Below, piece by piece: positions 53,673 to 62,815 of a DNA stretch of 64,000 bases (the stretch's first letter is position 1; the number at the start of each line of letters is the position of its first letter). The DNA lies in contig NZ_FCOL02000014.1 of assembly GCF_001544515.1 (NCBI RefSeq), positions 1-64,000 of the forward strand. The letters are read 5' to 3'. Below the pieces are notes generated by a model that saw only the letters and a list, made by a program, of their open reading frames with translations, had not been told where the DNA came from and made no database searches. The stretch comes from Caballeronia terrestris. Lineage in GTDB: Bacteria > Pseudomonadota > Gammaproteobacteria > Burkholderiales > Burkholderiaceae. A program made the position numbers and the translations under genes.

Positions 53673-54664
53673 TGCAATGTCACCGTGACGGGTTGTCCCG
53701 GATGCAGTTGCACGGCATCCACAACTGACGGATGCGCCTCGATCATGAACACAAGCTTGGTGCGGCTCTCGTTGCTATAGATGACGGGTGGTGTGTATTC
53801 GGCTTTGCTCGATATGTAGGTGATTTTCGCGGGCACGTCGGCCGCGCAGCCGTCGCAATGCACCGTCAGCGAGCGACCTGGCGCAAGTGCTCCGACGACG
53901 GCTTCCGATACGAAGAGCCGCACCTTGATGTTCTGCGGTGGCAGCAACTGAACGACGGGGTTGCCCGCCTGCACCCATTCGCCGGCGCGGTACAGCGTGT
54001 CGTACACGAGCCCTTCCGATGGCGCCGTGACGCGCTTCTGATCGAGCTTCCATTGCGCCTGAACAACTGCTGCCTGTGCCGCTGCAACCTGCGCGGTCTG
54101 CGCCGTGATCTGCTGCGAACGGCCGGGCAGGCGCGCCACCTGCACCTGGCTCGTAAGCTCGCGAACTTGCGCGGCGGTCGCGTCGGCGTTGGCGCGTGAA
54201 TCGTCGAGTTGCGACTTTGGGATGCCGCCCACGGCGAATTGCGCTTCGTCACGCGTGAGTTGCAGCGCCGCCTTGCGCGCATTCGCTTGTGCTTGCGCCA
54301 ATTGAGCGCGATCGACATCGATCTCGGGCGGTCGCTTGCCTGTCTGGATATCGGCCAGTTGAGCCCGCGCTGCGGCGAGTTGCTGCTGCGCTTGCTGAAG
54401 TGCAGCGTATTCGTCTGTTGATTCGAGTGCGAAGAGCGGCGCGCCGGACCTGATCGTCTGACCGCGTGTCACCGGCAACTCCGCGAGATGTCCCGATTGC
54501 GACGATGCCAGGTAGACGAACTCGCCTTCAACGTAGCCCTGATAGGCGTTGTGATCCTGCCGCGAACATGCCGACATCAAAACGCCAAGCGACATTAAAG
54601 CGAGCGATACGTAAAACGCGCGATTAACGGCGCGCCTCTGACAAGCAGCGTAAAGCGGTGACAT
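53669..54664 (-). CDS. HlyD-type membrane-fusion protein of an ABC efflux pump
   Basis: A 331-residue periplasmic adaptor. The N-terminus has a hydrophobic segment with a lipobox-like SLGVLMSAC (Cys at about residue 33), so it is probably a lipoprotein. The barrel-hybrid domain begins GYVEGEFVYLASSQSGHLAEL, a long coiled coil covers about 90-210, and a beta-barrel part follows. This is the YbhG/EmrA-like arrangement. It is first in the operon; a 180-nt leader separates it from the promoter at 54853-54881. Confidence 0.9.
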   Translation of the reverse strand: MSPLYAACQRRAVNRAFYVSLALMSLGVLMSACSRQDHNAYQGYVEGEFVYLASSQSGHLAELPVTRGQTIRSGAPLFALESTDEYAALQQAQQQLAAARAQLADIQTGKRPPEIDVDRAQLAQAQANARKAALQLTRDEAQFAVGGIPKSQLDDSRANADATAAQVRELTSQVQVARLPGRSQQITAQTAQVAAAQAAVVQAQWKLDQKRVTAPSEGLVYDTLYRAGEWVQAGNPVVQLLPPQNIKVRLFVSEAVVGALAPGRSLTVHCDGCAADVPAKITYISSKAEYTPPVIYSNESRTKLVFMIEAHPSVVDAVQLHPGQPVTVTLQ

Positions 54665-55062
54665 CGTCTCGGTCCGGGTTGAATGCAGTTATTCAAAGTG
54701 CGCTTAATAGACGTTTCTGAAAGAGCGTCGCCGCAGGCGCGTGCTTTGACGACGCATGCGTTTAGCGAACGTGCGTGCTCTGTTTCGAAGCGAATTGACA
54801 GGCGTGGCGGGTTAAATGAAAAAAGGCCGCTCGCCAGGAAGCGATGGAAACTATTATCGTCACAATAGTTTCCATGGTCAATCTCAAACTTGAGTGTCCG
54901 CGCGGGTGGAGTGGATATCAAAGTCAAGAGACATCGGGCGTAGAAGCGTAGTACCCCGCGCAATCGCTACTGTGCCGGGGCTGACGTTGAGCGTATCGTA
55001 TGCACTAAAGGAAAAAAGGCCCGAGTGGTAGCCGCTTCAATTCAATCAGCGAGCTTTAAAAA
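54665..55062. other. Divergent control region between the efflux operon and the sensor kinase gene
   Basis: About 400 bp. Besides the palindromic promoter at 54844-54881 it contains the roughly 180-nt untranslated leader of the membrane-fusion protein gene and, at its right end, the start region of the sensor kinase gene, which lacks a clear ribosome site. No gene is supported. Confidence 0.5.
54844..54881 (-). promoter_or_regulatory. Promoter and palindromic operator of the efflux operon
   Basis: On the minus strand -35 TTGACC (54881-54876), a 17-bp spacer and -10 GATAAT (54858-54853) form a near-consensus sigma-70 promoter. A perfect palindrome with 12-bp arms (54844-54855 and 54864-54875) and an 8-bp centre covers the spacer, the -10 element and the start site. 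This is just what a TetR-type repressor site looks like, and the regulator at 49446 in the same operon is the obvious ligand-responsive partner. Confidence 0.85.
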
Positions 55063-57711
55063 ATGGCTGAGGATACCCGGTCAGAAAGTGGACGTTCCGA
55101 GACTGGCGGAGACGACCCCGCCCCCGCCCGCTTTCTGCCGTCGTTCGTGTGGCGCGCGTCGCGTGATGGAGTCATCCGCTACGCTAATCCGTGGGCTTGC
55201 CAGTACTTGGGCGTGTCGTCGGAAAAGCTCGTCGGGCAGCACTGGAGTGTCTTCGTCAATCGCGAGGACATCGATTCCGTGCTCGAAGCAGTGCGTCAAA
55301 TGAGCGGAAATGCGCTCTTGCGTAACGTCGACGTAAGGCTGCGCCGCGTCGATGGCGCCTTTCGCTGGCACACGCTTCACCTTCAGGCGACGCGCGACGA
55401 AGAGGGCAACATCGCGGACACCGTCGGCGTAGCGACCGACATCCACGAATGCAAGCACGCCTGGGAACTGTACGAAGCGAGCGAGCGGCGTCTCCAGGCC
55501 GCGTTTCAGGGCGCTTGCATGGGCGCCTGGGAATGGGACATGAAAACCCGCGTGGTGCGCATGACCGCGCAACTCGCGAAGATCTACGCGTTCGCCGAAG
55601 GCACCGAAGCGGTGACGCTATCCGACCTGACGGACCGCGTTGCGCCCGCGTATCGCGCGCTGTATCAGCGCAAGCTCGACGAATGTCTGCGATATCCCGA
55701 AACGTTCGAACTCGACTTTCTCCTCGACGAGCAGGTCGTGCCGCATCGCTGGCTGCGCATGCGCGGACATCCCGAATACGATCGCGACGGCCTCCTTGCG
55801 CGCGTGTACGGCGTGACGTTCGACATCAGCCAGCATCGACAGCATGAGGAACGCTTGAGCCTGAGCGAGCGGCGTTATCGCGCGCTCGTCGAATCGACAG
55901 GGGCGATGGTCTGGTCGGCGGGTCCGGATGGCCGCATTCTGCCGGCGGGTGGATCGTGGAGCGAGTTCGCTACCGATTCTTCGCGCATGGCCGGCTGGGG
56001 ATGGCTCGAACTCGTGCATCCCGAGGATCGCGAGATCACGCGCCGTGCGTGGCACGATGCCATTCACCAAAAGACGGCGCAGTCGCTCACGTTTCGCATG
56101 CGCAGAAACGACGGCGTTTATCGCGTGATGCAGGCGCATGCGGCGCCGCTGTCGGATGAGCACGGCAATCTGCAGGAATGGTTCGGCACGACGACCGACG
56201 TCACCGTGCAGCACGAAGCCAAGGCCGCCATCGAAGCGCGCAGTCTCAGGCTGACCGTGGCGATGCAGGCGGCGAAGATCCGCATCGTGACGCTGGAGCT
56301 GTCGGACTGGACGCTCTCCATCGAAGACGGCGGATACCGGCAGTTCAGCGAGCACTTGCCCTACGACATGGCTCTCGCGCGCGTGCATCCCGACGATCGC
56401 GCGGCGCTCGATCGCACGCTCAGGCGTCTTGCGAACGAAGAAGACCGCAGCGCGAACTTCGAATTCCGCGTCGAGAATCCCGATCGCGAGCAATGGATCG
56501 AAGGCAGCGCGCTCTTGCAGCGCAGCGTGGCGGGCAAGGCGGTGCGCATCATCGGCTCCATCATCGATATCACCGAGCGCAAGCGGCTCGAACTCATGCT
56601 GCGCGAATCGAGCCGTCGCAAAGATGAGTTCCTCGCGATGCTTGCGCACGAGTTGCGCAATCCTCTCGCGCCGCTAAGAACTGCCATCGCGCTGATGCAA
56701 AAGGATGAGCCGCGCAAAGAGCGTGAGCAGGATCTCATCGGGTTGATGCAGCGGCAAGTCGAGCACATGACGCATATCGTCGACGACTTGCTCGAAGTCT
56801 CGCGCATCACGCAAGGGCGCATCGCGCTCAAGCGTGAGCCGATCCTCGTATGCACGGCGGTCTACCACGCGGTAGAAGCGGTAGCCGGCATGGCGCAGGC
56901 GCGCGCGCAGCGCATGAACGTGCAGGCCGATGCAACGAGCTGGATTTGCGGCGACGGTACGCGCGTCTCGCAGATTCTCGTGAACATCCTGAATAATGCG
57001 AGCAAGTACACGCCGGAAGGCGGCAGTATCAGCGTCACGGCACAGGCGGACGATGCGTGGGTATCGATCGTGATCGAAGACACCGGCTCGGGCATTTCTT
57101 CCGATTTGCTGCCCAAGATTTTCGATCTCTTCTCGCAAGGCGAGCGTACGCTGGATCGCTCCGAGGGCGGTCTCGGCATCGGGCTATCGCTCGTGAAGAA
57201 ACTCGTGGAGATGCACGATGGACGGATCGCGGTGCAAAGTCCTGGTCCGGGGCTCGGTACGACCGTGACCGTCGATCTGCCGCGACTGCATCATCACGAG
57301 CCTCATTCGGGTGCGGCGCTGTCCGCACTCGATGCCCCGAGCGAAGGCGCGGTGCGGCGCATCCTGATCGTGGACGACAACCGCGACGCTGCCGATTCGC
57401 TCGCGATGCTTTGCGAGACGGAGAATCACATCACGCGCGTTGCCTACTCATCGATGGAAGCGCTCGATGCCGCAAAGGATTTTCGCCCCGATGTCGCTTT
57501 GCTCGATATCGGCCTTCCGGAAATGGACGGCTATGAACTCGCGCGGCGGCTGCGTCAAAAAGGCGGTACGGCGCCATTGCTGATTGCAATCACGGGCTAT
57601 GGGCAGGCGGAAGATCGTATTCGCGCACAAGAGGCAGGATTCGACCTGCATTTTGTAAAACCGGTAAATGTCGAGAGTTTGCTTAAGGCACTTTCGGTGC
57701 GCGCGGCATGA
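55063..57711 (+). CDS. Hybrid sensor histidine kinase/response regulator with four PAS domains
   Basis: An 882-residue cytoplasmic sensor without membrane segments. Four PAS/PAC units cover about residues 25-130, 145-255, 270-395 and 400-510. The HisKA dimerisation domain has the phospho-His H529 in AHELRNPLAPL, and the ATP domain has the N-box (NILNNASKYTPEGG) and the G-boxes (DTGSGIS, GGLGIGLSLVKK). A receiver domain follows with acidic D771/D772, phospho-acceptor D815 in LLDIGLPEMDGY and a conserved Lys near 866. The input signal is probably intracellular (redox, light or ligand). It lies 199 bp before the sigma-54 activator, which may receive its signal; no stand-alone phosphotransferase is seen. 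Confidence 0.93.
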   Translation: MAEDTRSESGRSETGGDDPAPARFLPSFVWRASRDGVIRYANPWACQYLGVSSEKLVGQHWSVFVNREDIDSVLEAVRQMSGNALLRNVDVRLRRVDGAFRWHTLHLQATRDEEGNIADTVGVATDIHECKHAWELYEASERRLQAAFQGACMGAWEWDMKTRVVRMTAQLAKIYAFAEGTEAVTLSDLTDRVAPAYRALYQRKLDECLRYPETFELDFLLDEQVVPHRWLRMRGHPEYDRDGLLARVYGVTFDISQHRQHEERLSLSERRYRALVESTGAMVWSAGPDGRILPAGGSWSEFATDSSRMAGWGWLELVHPEDREITRRAWHDAIHQKTAQSLTFRMRRNDGVYRVMQAHAAPLSDEHGNLQEWFGTTTDVTVQHEAKAAIEARSLRLTVAMQAAKIRIVTLELSDWTLSIEDGGYRQFSEHLPYDMALARVHPDDRAALDRTLRRLANEEDRSANFEFRVENPDREQWIEGSALLQRSVAGKAVRIIGSIIDITERKRLELMLRESSRRKDEFLAMLAHELRNPLAPLRTAIALMQKDEPRKEREQDLIGLMQRQVEHMTHIVDDLLEVSRITQGRIALKREPILVCTAVYHAVEAVAGMAQARAQRMNVQADATSWICGDGTRVSQILVNILNNASKYTPEGGSISVTAQADDAWVSIVIEDTGSGISSDLLPKIFDLFSQGERTLDRSEGGLGIGLSLVKKLVEMHDGRIAVQSPGPGLGTTVTVDLPRLHHHEPHSGAALSALDAPSEGAVRRILIVDDNRDAADSLAMLCETENHITRVAYSSMEALDAAKDFRPDVALLDIGLPEMDGYELARRLRQKGGTAPLLIAITGYGQAEDRIRAQEAGFDLHFVKPVNVESLLKALSVRAA

Positions 57712-57910
57712 AACAAACACTATTACCGATGACGGGTATTTATTTCCTGCATTTGTAACAGTCTTGTTGCAATTAATCCCTCAAAAACCTTTATCGGTAA
57801 GCGCGATTGATCTAAACATTTCACTTCTGTCAAACGTTTGCGCCGGATATCGCACATTGGTCCCTACGGGCATACTGTCTTCTCATAATAAAAGAGCATG
57901 AGAGATCGCT

Positions 57911-59302
57911 ATGACCGGGGAAGCAAGGAATGTGTATTACGTAGGGTCCGCTATGGACGACGATTTGCACGAACGATTGACGGCGCGCAATTGGACCGTC
58001 GAATTAATCGATCCGGGTAAACGCGCGCCCGCTAGTCGACGCTTCGACCAAGCCTCCGCCGGCATTCTCGATTTCTCGCATTGCCAGTTTCCCCGCGATT
58101 TACCCGTGCTTCATGCTTTGCTTTCCGTTTCGACGATCGGCTGGATCGCTATTGGTCATTCGGAACAAATTACCCAGCCGGCCGCGCTGCGACTAATCCG
58201 CGATTATTGCTTCGATTACCTCACGCTGCCGATGGCGAGCGATCGCATCGTCGATTCAATTGGCCACGCGTATGGCATGGTCGCTCTGCACGACGCGGCA
58301 TCGAACGATGCGCGAGTCGAGAGCCTGGGTGAGGGCGGCATGATCGGCTCGTGCGACGCGATGCTCGCGCTCTTCCGCTCGATCCGCAAGGTCGCGATGA
58401 CCGATGCGCCCGTCTTCATCTCCGGCGAGTCGGGCACCGGCAAGGAATTGACCGCTGCCGCGATTCACGAGCGGTCGGTGCGACGCGCCGAACCGTTCGT
58501 CGCGATCAATTGCGGCGCTATCCCAGCGCATCTCTTGCAATCGGAATTGTTTGGCTATGAGCGCGGCGCGTTCACTGGCGCGAACCAGCGCAAGATCGGC
58601 CGCGTGGAAGCGGCTAACGGCGGAACGCTCTTCCTCGATGAAATCGGCGACTTGCCGATCGAAAGCCAGGCGAGCCTGCTGCGCTTCCTGCAGGAACGCA
58701 AGGTCGAACGGCTTGGCGGCCACGGCTCGACGCCGGTGGACGTGCGCATCATTTCCGCGACGCACGTCGATATGCCGACGGCGATGATCGAAGGGCGCTT
58801 CCGTGCTGACTTGTATCACCGTCTGTGTGTGCTGCAAATCGACGAGCCGCCGCTGCGCGCGCGCGGCAAGGACATCGAACTGCTTGCGAAGCACATGCTC
58901 GATCGCTTCAGGAAGGACGCGAGCCGTCGGTTGCGCGGTTTCTCGCCGTGCGCGATTGCCGCGATTCACAACTACGGATGGCCCGGCAACGTGCGCGAGC
59001 TGATCAACCGCGTGCGGCGCGCGATCGTGATGTCGGAAGGGCGGCAGATTACTTCGCGCGATCTTGAACTCGGCGAATACGTTGAAGTCGCGCCGGTGTC
59101 GCTTGCGCAGGCGCGCGAAACGGCGGAGCGGCAAGCGATCGAACTGGCGTTGCTGCGCCATCGCGGACGCCTGGGCGACGCAGCGCACGAACTCGGCATT
59201 TCGCGCGTGACGCTGTATCGCCTGCTCACTTCGCATGGGCTGCGTACGGCTTCGATCGACGTCACGGAGCCGCGCGCGCAAGCTGCGCGTCCGGCTGCGT
59301 GA
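57911..59302 (+). CDS. Sigma-54-dependent activator (VpsR/BerB-like)
   Basis: A 463-residue enhancer-binding protein. A degenerate receiver-like N-terminal domain (about residues 5-125) is followed by an AAA+ domain with Walker A GESGTGKE at 172-179, the sigma-54-contacting GAFTGA loop at 219-224 and an arginine finger region. A Fis-type HTH ends it (about 405-440, RLGDAAHELGISRVTLYRLL). Similar proteins, VpsR in Vibrio and BerB in Burkholderia, activate exopolysaccharide genes in response to cyclic di-GMP, so it could drive EPS genes of this window. Whether it binds cyclic di-GMP cannot be judged from sequence. Confidence 0.88.
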   Translation: MTGEARNVYYVGSAMDDDLHERLTARNWTVELIDPGKRAPASRRFDQASAGILDFSHCQFPRDLPVLHALLSVSTIGWIAIGHSEQITQPAALRLIRDYCFDYLTLPMASDRIVDSIGHAYGMVALHDAASNDARVESLGEGGMIGSCDAMLALFRSIRKVAMTDAPVFISGESGTGKELTAAAIHERSVRRAEPFVAINCGAIPAHLLQSELFGYERGAFTGANQRKIGRVEAANGGTLFLDEIGDLPIESQASLLRFLQERKVERLGGHGSTPVDVRIISATHVDMPTAMIEGRFRADLYHRLCVLQIDEPPLRARGKDIELLAKHMLDRFRKDASRRLRGFSPCAIAAIHNYGWPGNVRELINRVRRAIVMSEGRQITSRDLELGEYVEVAPVSLAQARETAERQAIELALLRHRGRLGDAAHELGISRVTLYRLLTSHGLRTASIDVTEPRAQAARPAA

Positions 59303-59315
59303 CGGGTCCTGCCCT

Positions 59316-61778
59316 TCAGTAACTGACCGCGCCTGAAGAATTCAAGGCGCGCACGTCACCTCCCGGCGGCGATGAAACCGACGCATTGCGCGCGATAAGC
59401 GGAATGCGTCGCGTGCTGCCCGGACGCAGATGAAACCAGTCCACGCCCGCGTGATAGTTCGGATCGACCACGTGCACCCAGCGCGCGAGACGCGTCGATC
59501 CGACGACCAGATCCCAGCCCGCATCGCTCTTTTCCATTGCAACGCTCAAGCCCACGTCGTGCCGCTGTTCCATCGACATGTCGGGGAAGTGGAACGCTTC
59601 GGAGATCACGTCGCAGCTCGCGCTGTCGGTTAGCGTGACGAGTGTTGCATCGTGCGCGCGCGGGCCAAAACGATACGCGTAAGTGAAGTCGAAGAACTGC
59701 CCGAGCAGCGCGCCTGCCGAAATCCGTTCGACGCTGCGCGCCTTCAGCACAAAATCACGCGATGCGCTTGCCACCTTCGTGACGCCATCGCGCAGGCATG
59801 CAAGCTCGATGCGTGCGTGCACATCGTGCGCAGTTTCGTTGATCAGATGCAGGTCGAGTCCGTCGAGGCCTTCATCGGTAACGAGTATCTGTACCGGCTG
59901 CAACACGCTTGCGAGACCATGCAGCGCGCTCTTTGGGACACCGAGCGCATCGATGATGCCCCAGCCCGCACCCGCTCGCACATCCTGCAATTGCCACACG
60001 ATGCCGCCCGCGCAAAGCGACCCCGCGCGGCGCCATTCGGAAAAGACCGCGGCCATTACATCGGCGACGATCGCGCGCGACAACTCCAGATAACGGTCAT
60101 GATCTTCGTAACGCAGCCGCGCGGTATCGACGCGATACAACGTGCGCATGTAGTGCTCGCGCACGTCGTCGAAGTCCCAGGACGCGCCGGGATCGCGCGG
60201 GACGGCTTGCTTCCAGCCCGGTTCGTGAATCAGCGCGGCGCGGGGCAGTGTGTGCAACGCGACGTCGTCAGGGACGTTTGCGAAGCCGAGACACTCCGAG
60301 GCGAAACGCACCTGCGCACGGCGTGCGTCGTCGAGCGGCCGTTGATACGCACCGACGCCGTAGTAATGCGTGACGCTGGAGCGAGTCGCGAAGGGCATCG
60401 ACGTTTCATCGCCGGGAGCGGCGCATGGCGAGTTCTGGACGTAAGGGACATCCGGCCGCGACGCCGCGACGATCGACGGCAACAGTTCGGTAAAGAGCCG
60501 CTGTTGTCCTTGCGCGCGCGACAGGCCCAGCATCGCCGCTTGCTGGTCGGCTTCGCTGCCGCCGCACAACACCGCAAGCGATGCGAAGCGGCGCGTGCGC
60601 GACAGGAACTGCGTGGTTTCCTGCTCGACGCTTGCGCGAAACGCGGGATCGTCGGGATAGTCGAAGTTGGCGAACGCAAAGTCCTGCCACACGAGCATGC
60701 CGTATTCGTCGGCGAGTGCGTAGAACGCATCGGATTCGTAGAGCATCGTTCCGCCCACGCGGATGATGTTCATGCCCGCCGCGCGAAGCGATCTGAATGC
60801 AGGTTCGAGCTTGTCGCGCGATGCATTCAGCGAGACGAGATCCGCCGACGTCCAGCACGCGCCTCGCGCGAACACCGGCACACCGTTCACGATGAGCTGA
60901 AAGCCGTCGTTCGATGCGCCGCGATCGGCTTCGATCGTCCTGAAGCCGACGTCGCCCAGTGCGATCGTGCCCAACGATTGCGAGTGGAGCTTGACCGCGT
61001 GAAGCGCTGGCTCGCCATGCGTATGCGGCCACCAAAGCGGCGCATTAGAAACGCGCACGCTGCCGGTGAGGGTGTGTGCATCGATCCATTGAAGGCCAGC
61101 CGATGCCTTCGCGCAATCCAGCCGCACCGCATGCCTATTCTGCGTGTGAAAGAACCGCACAGTGACATCGACGATGCCATCCGCGCCTTCGACACGCGTG
61201 CGCATATCTACACGATCGATCGACGCTGGCGCATCGCCGATCAGTTCCACCGCGCGCCACGGGCCCGCTGCCTGAATCGACGGACACCAGCCGGGCATGT
61301 GACCGAGCAACGTCGATCGCACGTTGCGCAACGTCGCGGGCTGCGCGAGCCGTGGACGCCAGCGCGCCCGTCCGCGCCTTGCTGCGAGCGCGGGTGTCAA
61401 GGACCGGAAGCACAGACAAAGCGTAGCGTGACCGTCGACTTCGATATCGATGTCGTGCGCGACGAACATTGAATCGGAGTCGAGCAGCTTGCGGTCGTCG
61501 AGCCACGCTTCGCAGATCGTCGCAAGTCCTTGCAGACGCAGCTTGCGTGCACCGTTCGCTTCGAATCGCATGCGATACCAGTGATCACTGAACGCGAACG
61601 CCGGTGCGTTGCTCTCATCGAGCTTGCCTGCGGCGCGAAGCGCGGACGCCACCGTGCCAGGCACTGGCGCATCGATCCAGCCGCTGGCGGAATCGAGTTC
61701 TGCCGGCGTCGCGAACGCGCCGGATGGCGTGCTGACGCACTGCCATCCGGAAGACAACTGGCGTGCCATGATGTTCAC
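59316..61778 (-). CDS. GH2-family glycoside hydrolase (beta-mannosidase-like)
   Basis: An 820-residue cytoplasmic protein with the multi-domain plan of GH2 enzymes: an N-terminal sugar-binding sandwich (GWIDAPVPGTVASALRAAG near residues 33-51), immunoglobulin-like domains, and a (beta/alpha)8 barrel from about 300. The putative acid/base Glu is in VLCGGSEADQQ, a changed form of the usual WNGNNE, and the nucleophile Glu is in FASECLGFA. There is no signal peptide. Its GTG start at 61778 overlaps the DUF1839 stop (GTGA), so the two are coupled. Being tied to an amino-acid:carrier-protein ligase cluster is unusual for such an enzyme and hints at a glycosylated small molecule. Confidence 0.82.
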   Translation of the reverse strand: MNIMARQLSSGWQCVSTPSGAFATPAELDSASGWIDAPVPGTVASALRAAGKLDESNAPAFAFSDHWYRMRFEANGARKLRLQGLATICEAWLDDRKLLDSDSMFVAHDIDIEVDGHATLCLCFRSLTPALAARRGRARWRPRLAQPATLRNVRSTLLGHMPGWCPSIQAAGPWRAVELIGDAPASIDRVDMRTRVEGADGIVDVTVRFFHTQNRHAVRLDCAKASAGLQWIDAHTLTGSVRVSNAPLWWPHTHGEPALHAVKLHSQSLGTIALGDVGFRTIEADRGASNDGFQLIVNGVPVFARGACWTSADLVSLNASRDKLEPAFRSLRAAGMNIIRVGGTMLYESDAFYALADEYGMLVWQDFAFANFDYPDDPAFRASVEQETTQFLSRTRRFASLAVLCGGSEADQQAAMLGLSRAQGQQRLFTELLPSIVAASRPDVPYVQNSPCAAPGDETSMPFATRSSVTHYYGVGAYQRPLDDARRAQVRFASECLGFANVPDDVALHTLPRAALIHEPGWKQAVPRDPGASWDFDDVREHYMRTLYRVDTARLRYEDHDRYLELSRAIVADVMAAVFSEWRRAGSLCAGGIVWQLQDVRAGAGWGIIDALGVPKSALHGLASVLQPVQILVTDEGLDGLDLHLINETAHDVHARIELACLRDGVTKVASASRDFVLKARSVERISAGALLGQFFDFTYAYRFGPRAHDATLVTLTDSASCDVISEAFHFPDMSMEQRHDVGLSVAMEKSDAGWDLVVGSTRLARWVHVVDPNYHAGVDWFHLRPGSTRRIPLIARNASVSSPPGGDVRALNSSGAVSY

Positions 61779-62815
61779 GAGAAGAACGCGGCAAGCGGCG
61801 TCATCACGCGTTCATACGACACTTCGAGTCCGTCGAGGCAGTCGTCACAGAAGTCGGGACGACCTCGCACGCGGGCTCGCGCCAGTCGGAACTGCATCAC
61901 CATCGATTCCCGCGCGATATGCTGCGCGTCCTTGGCAACACTCTCGGGCACGTCATAGCCGTGTTCGCGCAGCCACAACACATACTTCGAGAGCATTTCG
62001 AAGTTCGCGCCCAACTGACGCATCACGTTGAACGAATACTGATGAAAGTAATCGATGTCGCGATTGAGCACCGCGTGAACATGCTCGGCGAAAGCCGCGC
62101 GCCATTCGGTGATCGGATTATTCGTCGGACGCCGTGAAAGGTGCGTGGCAAGCGTGCTCGCCGATGCCTGTACGAGCTCGGTGCCCGACAACGCAGGCCG
62201 ATTGCGCTTGGCGAACTCCACGTACGGAAAGAGCAGGTTCGCATTGCCCGCCAGTTCCGGCGCGAGCGAGAACACGCCGTCGTAATCGTCGCCGCCGAGC
62301 GTGTAATAGCCCGCGTTGTGGAAGTACTCAAGCTGCCGCGCGCTGGTATCGACACGCTTGATGCCGATGGTGGTCTTCGAATGCGACTGATGGTAATTCG
62401 TCGCACGCGTGTCGGGCAGATAGAACGCATCGACCTCGACAATCACCACGTGGCCGCGACGCGTCTGCTCGAGCACGTGCCGCTCCAGCGTGTCATAGAT
62501 CGCGAGCTCCTGTGCCTGCAGGCCATAAAGCCGCGCGATATCGTCCAGCGAGAACTTCGGGAACGTGAACTGGTCGCCCTCGAACGCTTGCAGCACGGTA
62601 AAGCCGAGCGCCGCGCGCGGATCGAAACCGAAGTCGTGCAACAGCTCGATCCACAGATCGACGTAGCAATTGGTTTCGAGCCACACGCGCTCGCCCTGAT
62701 GCAGCGGGTGACGATCCGCTTCGCGAAGCATCTGCCTGGCGAAAGCGGTTTGCTGCGGCGCCATCGCGACGGCGCCATCCGCATTTGCGGCCACAGCGGA
62801 CGGGAGCGAGCTCAT
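61775..62815 (-). CDS. DUF1839-family protein
   Basis: A 346-residue soluble protein of unknown function, seen mostly beside amino acid:[carrier protein] ligases. Its N-terminal part, after a 35-residue variable start, has HQGERVWLETNCYVDLWIELLHDFGFDP (about residues 43-70). A middle part has HVVIVEVDAFYLPDTRATNYHQSHSKTTIG, rich in acidic and His residues and reminiscent of a peptidase- or transferase-like fold (it recalls peptide-handling BtrH-type domains). The ATG at 62813-62815 overlaps the ligase stop. It may transfer or release the carrier-bound aminoacyl group; that role is inferred. Confidence 0.75.
   Translation of the reverse strand: MSSLPSAVAANADGAVAMAPQQTAFARQMLREADRHPLHQGERVWLETNCYVDLWIELLHDFGFDPRAALGFTVLQAFEGDQFTFPKFSLDDIARLYGLQAQELAIYDTLERHVLEQTRRGHVVIVEVDAFYLPDTRATNYHQSHSKTTIGIKRVDTSARQLEYFHNAGYYTLGGDDYDGVFSLAPELAGNANLLFPYVEFAKRNRPALSGTELVQASASTLATHLSRRPTNNPITEWRAAFAEHVHAVLNRDIDYFHQYSFNVMRQLGANFEMLSKYVLWLREHGYDVPESVAKDAQHIARESMVMQFRLARARVRGRPDFCDDCLDGLEVSYERVMTPLAAFFS

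Noticed and set aside
59652-61472. 606-codon antisense frame over the GH2-like gene
   Set aside because: Shadow of the GC-rich minus-strand gene; Arg/His-rich translation with no family.
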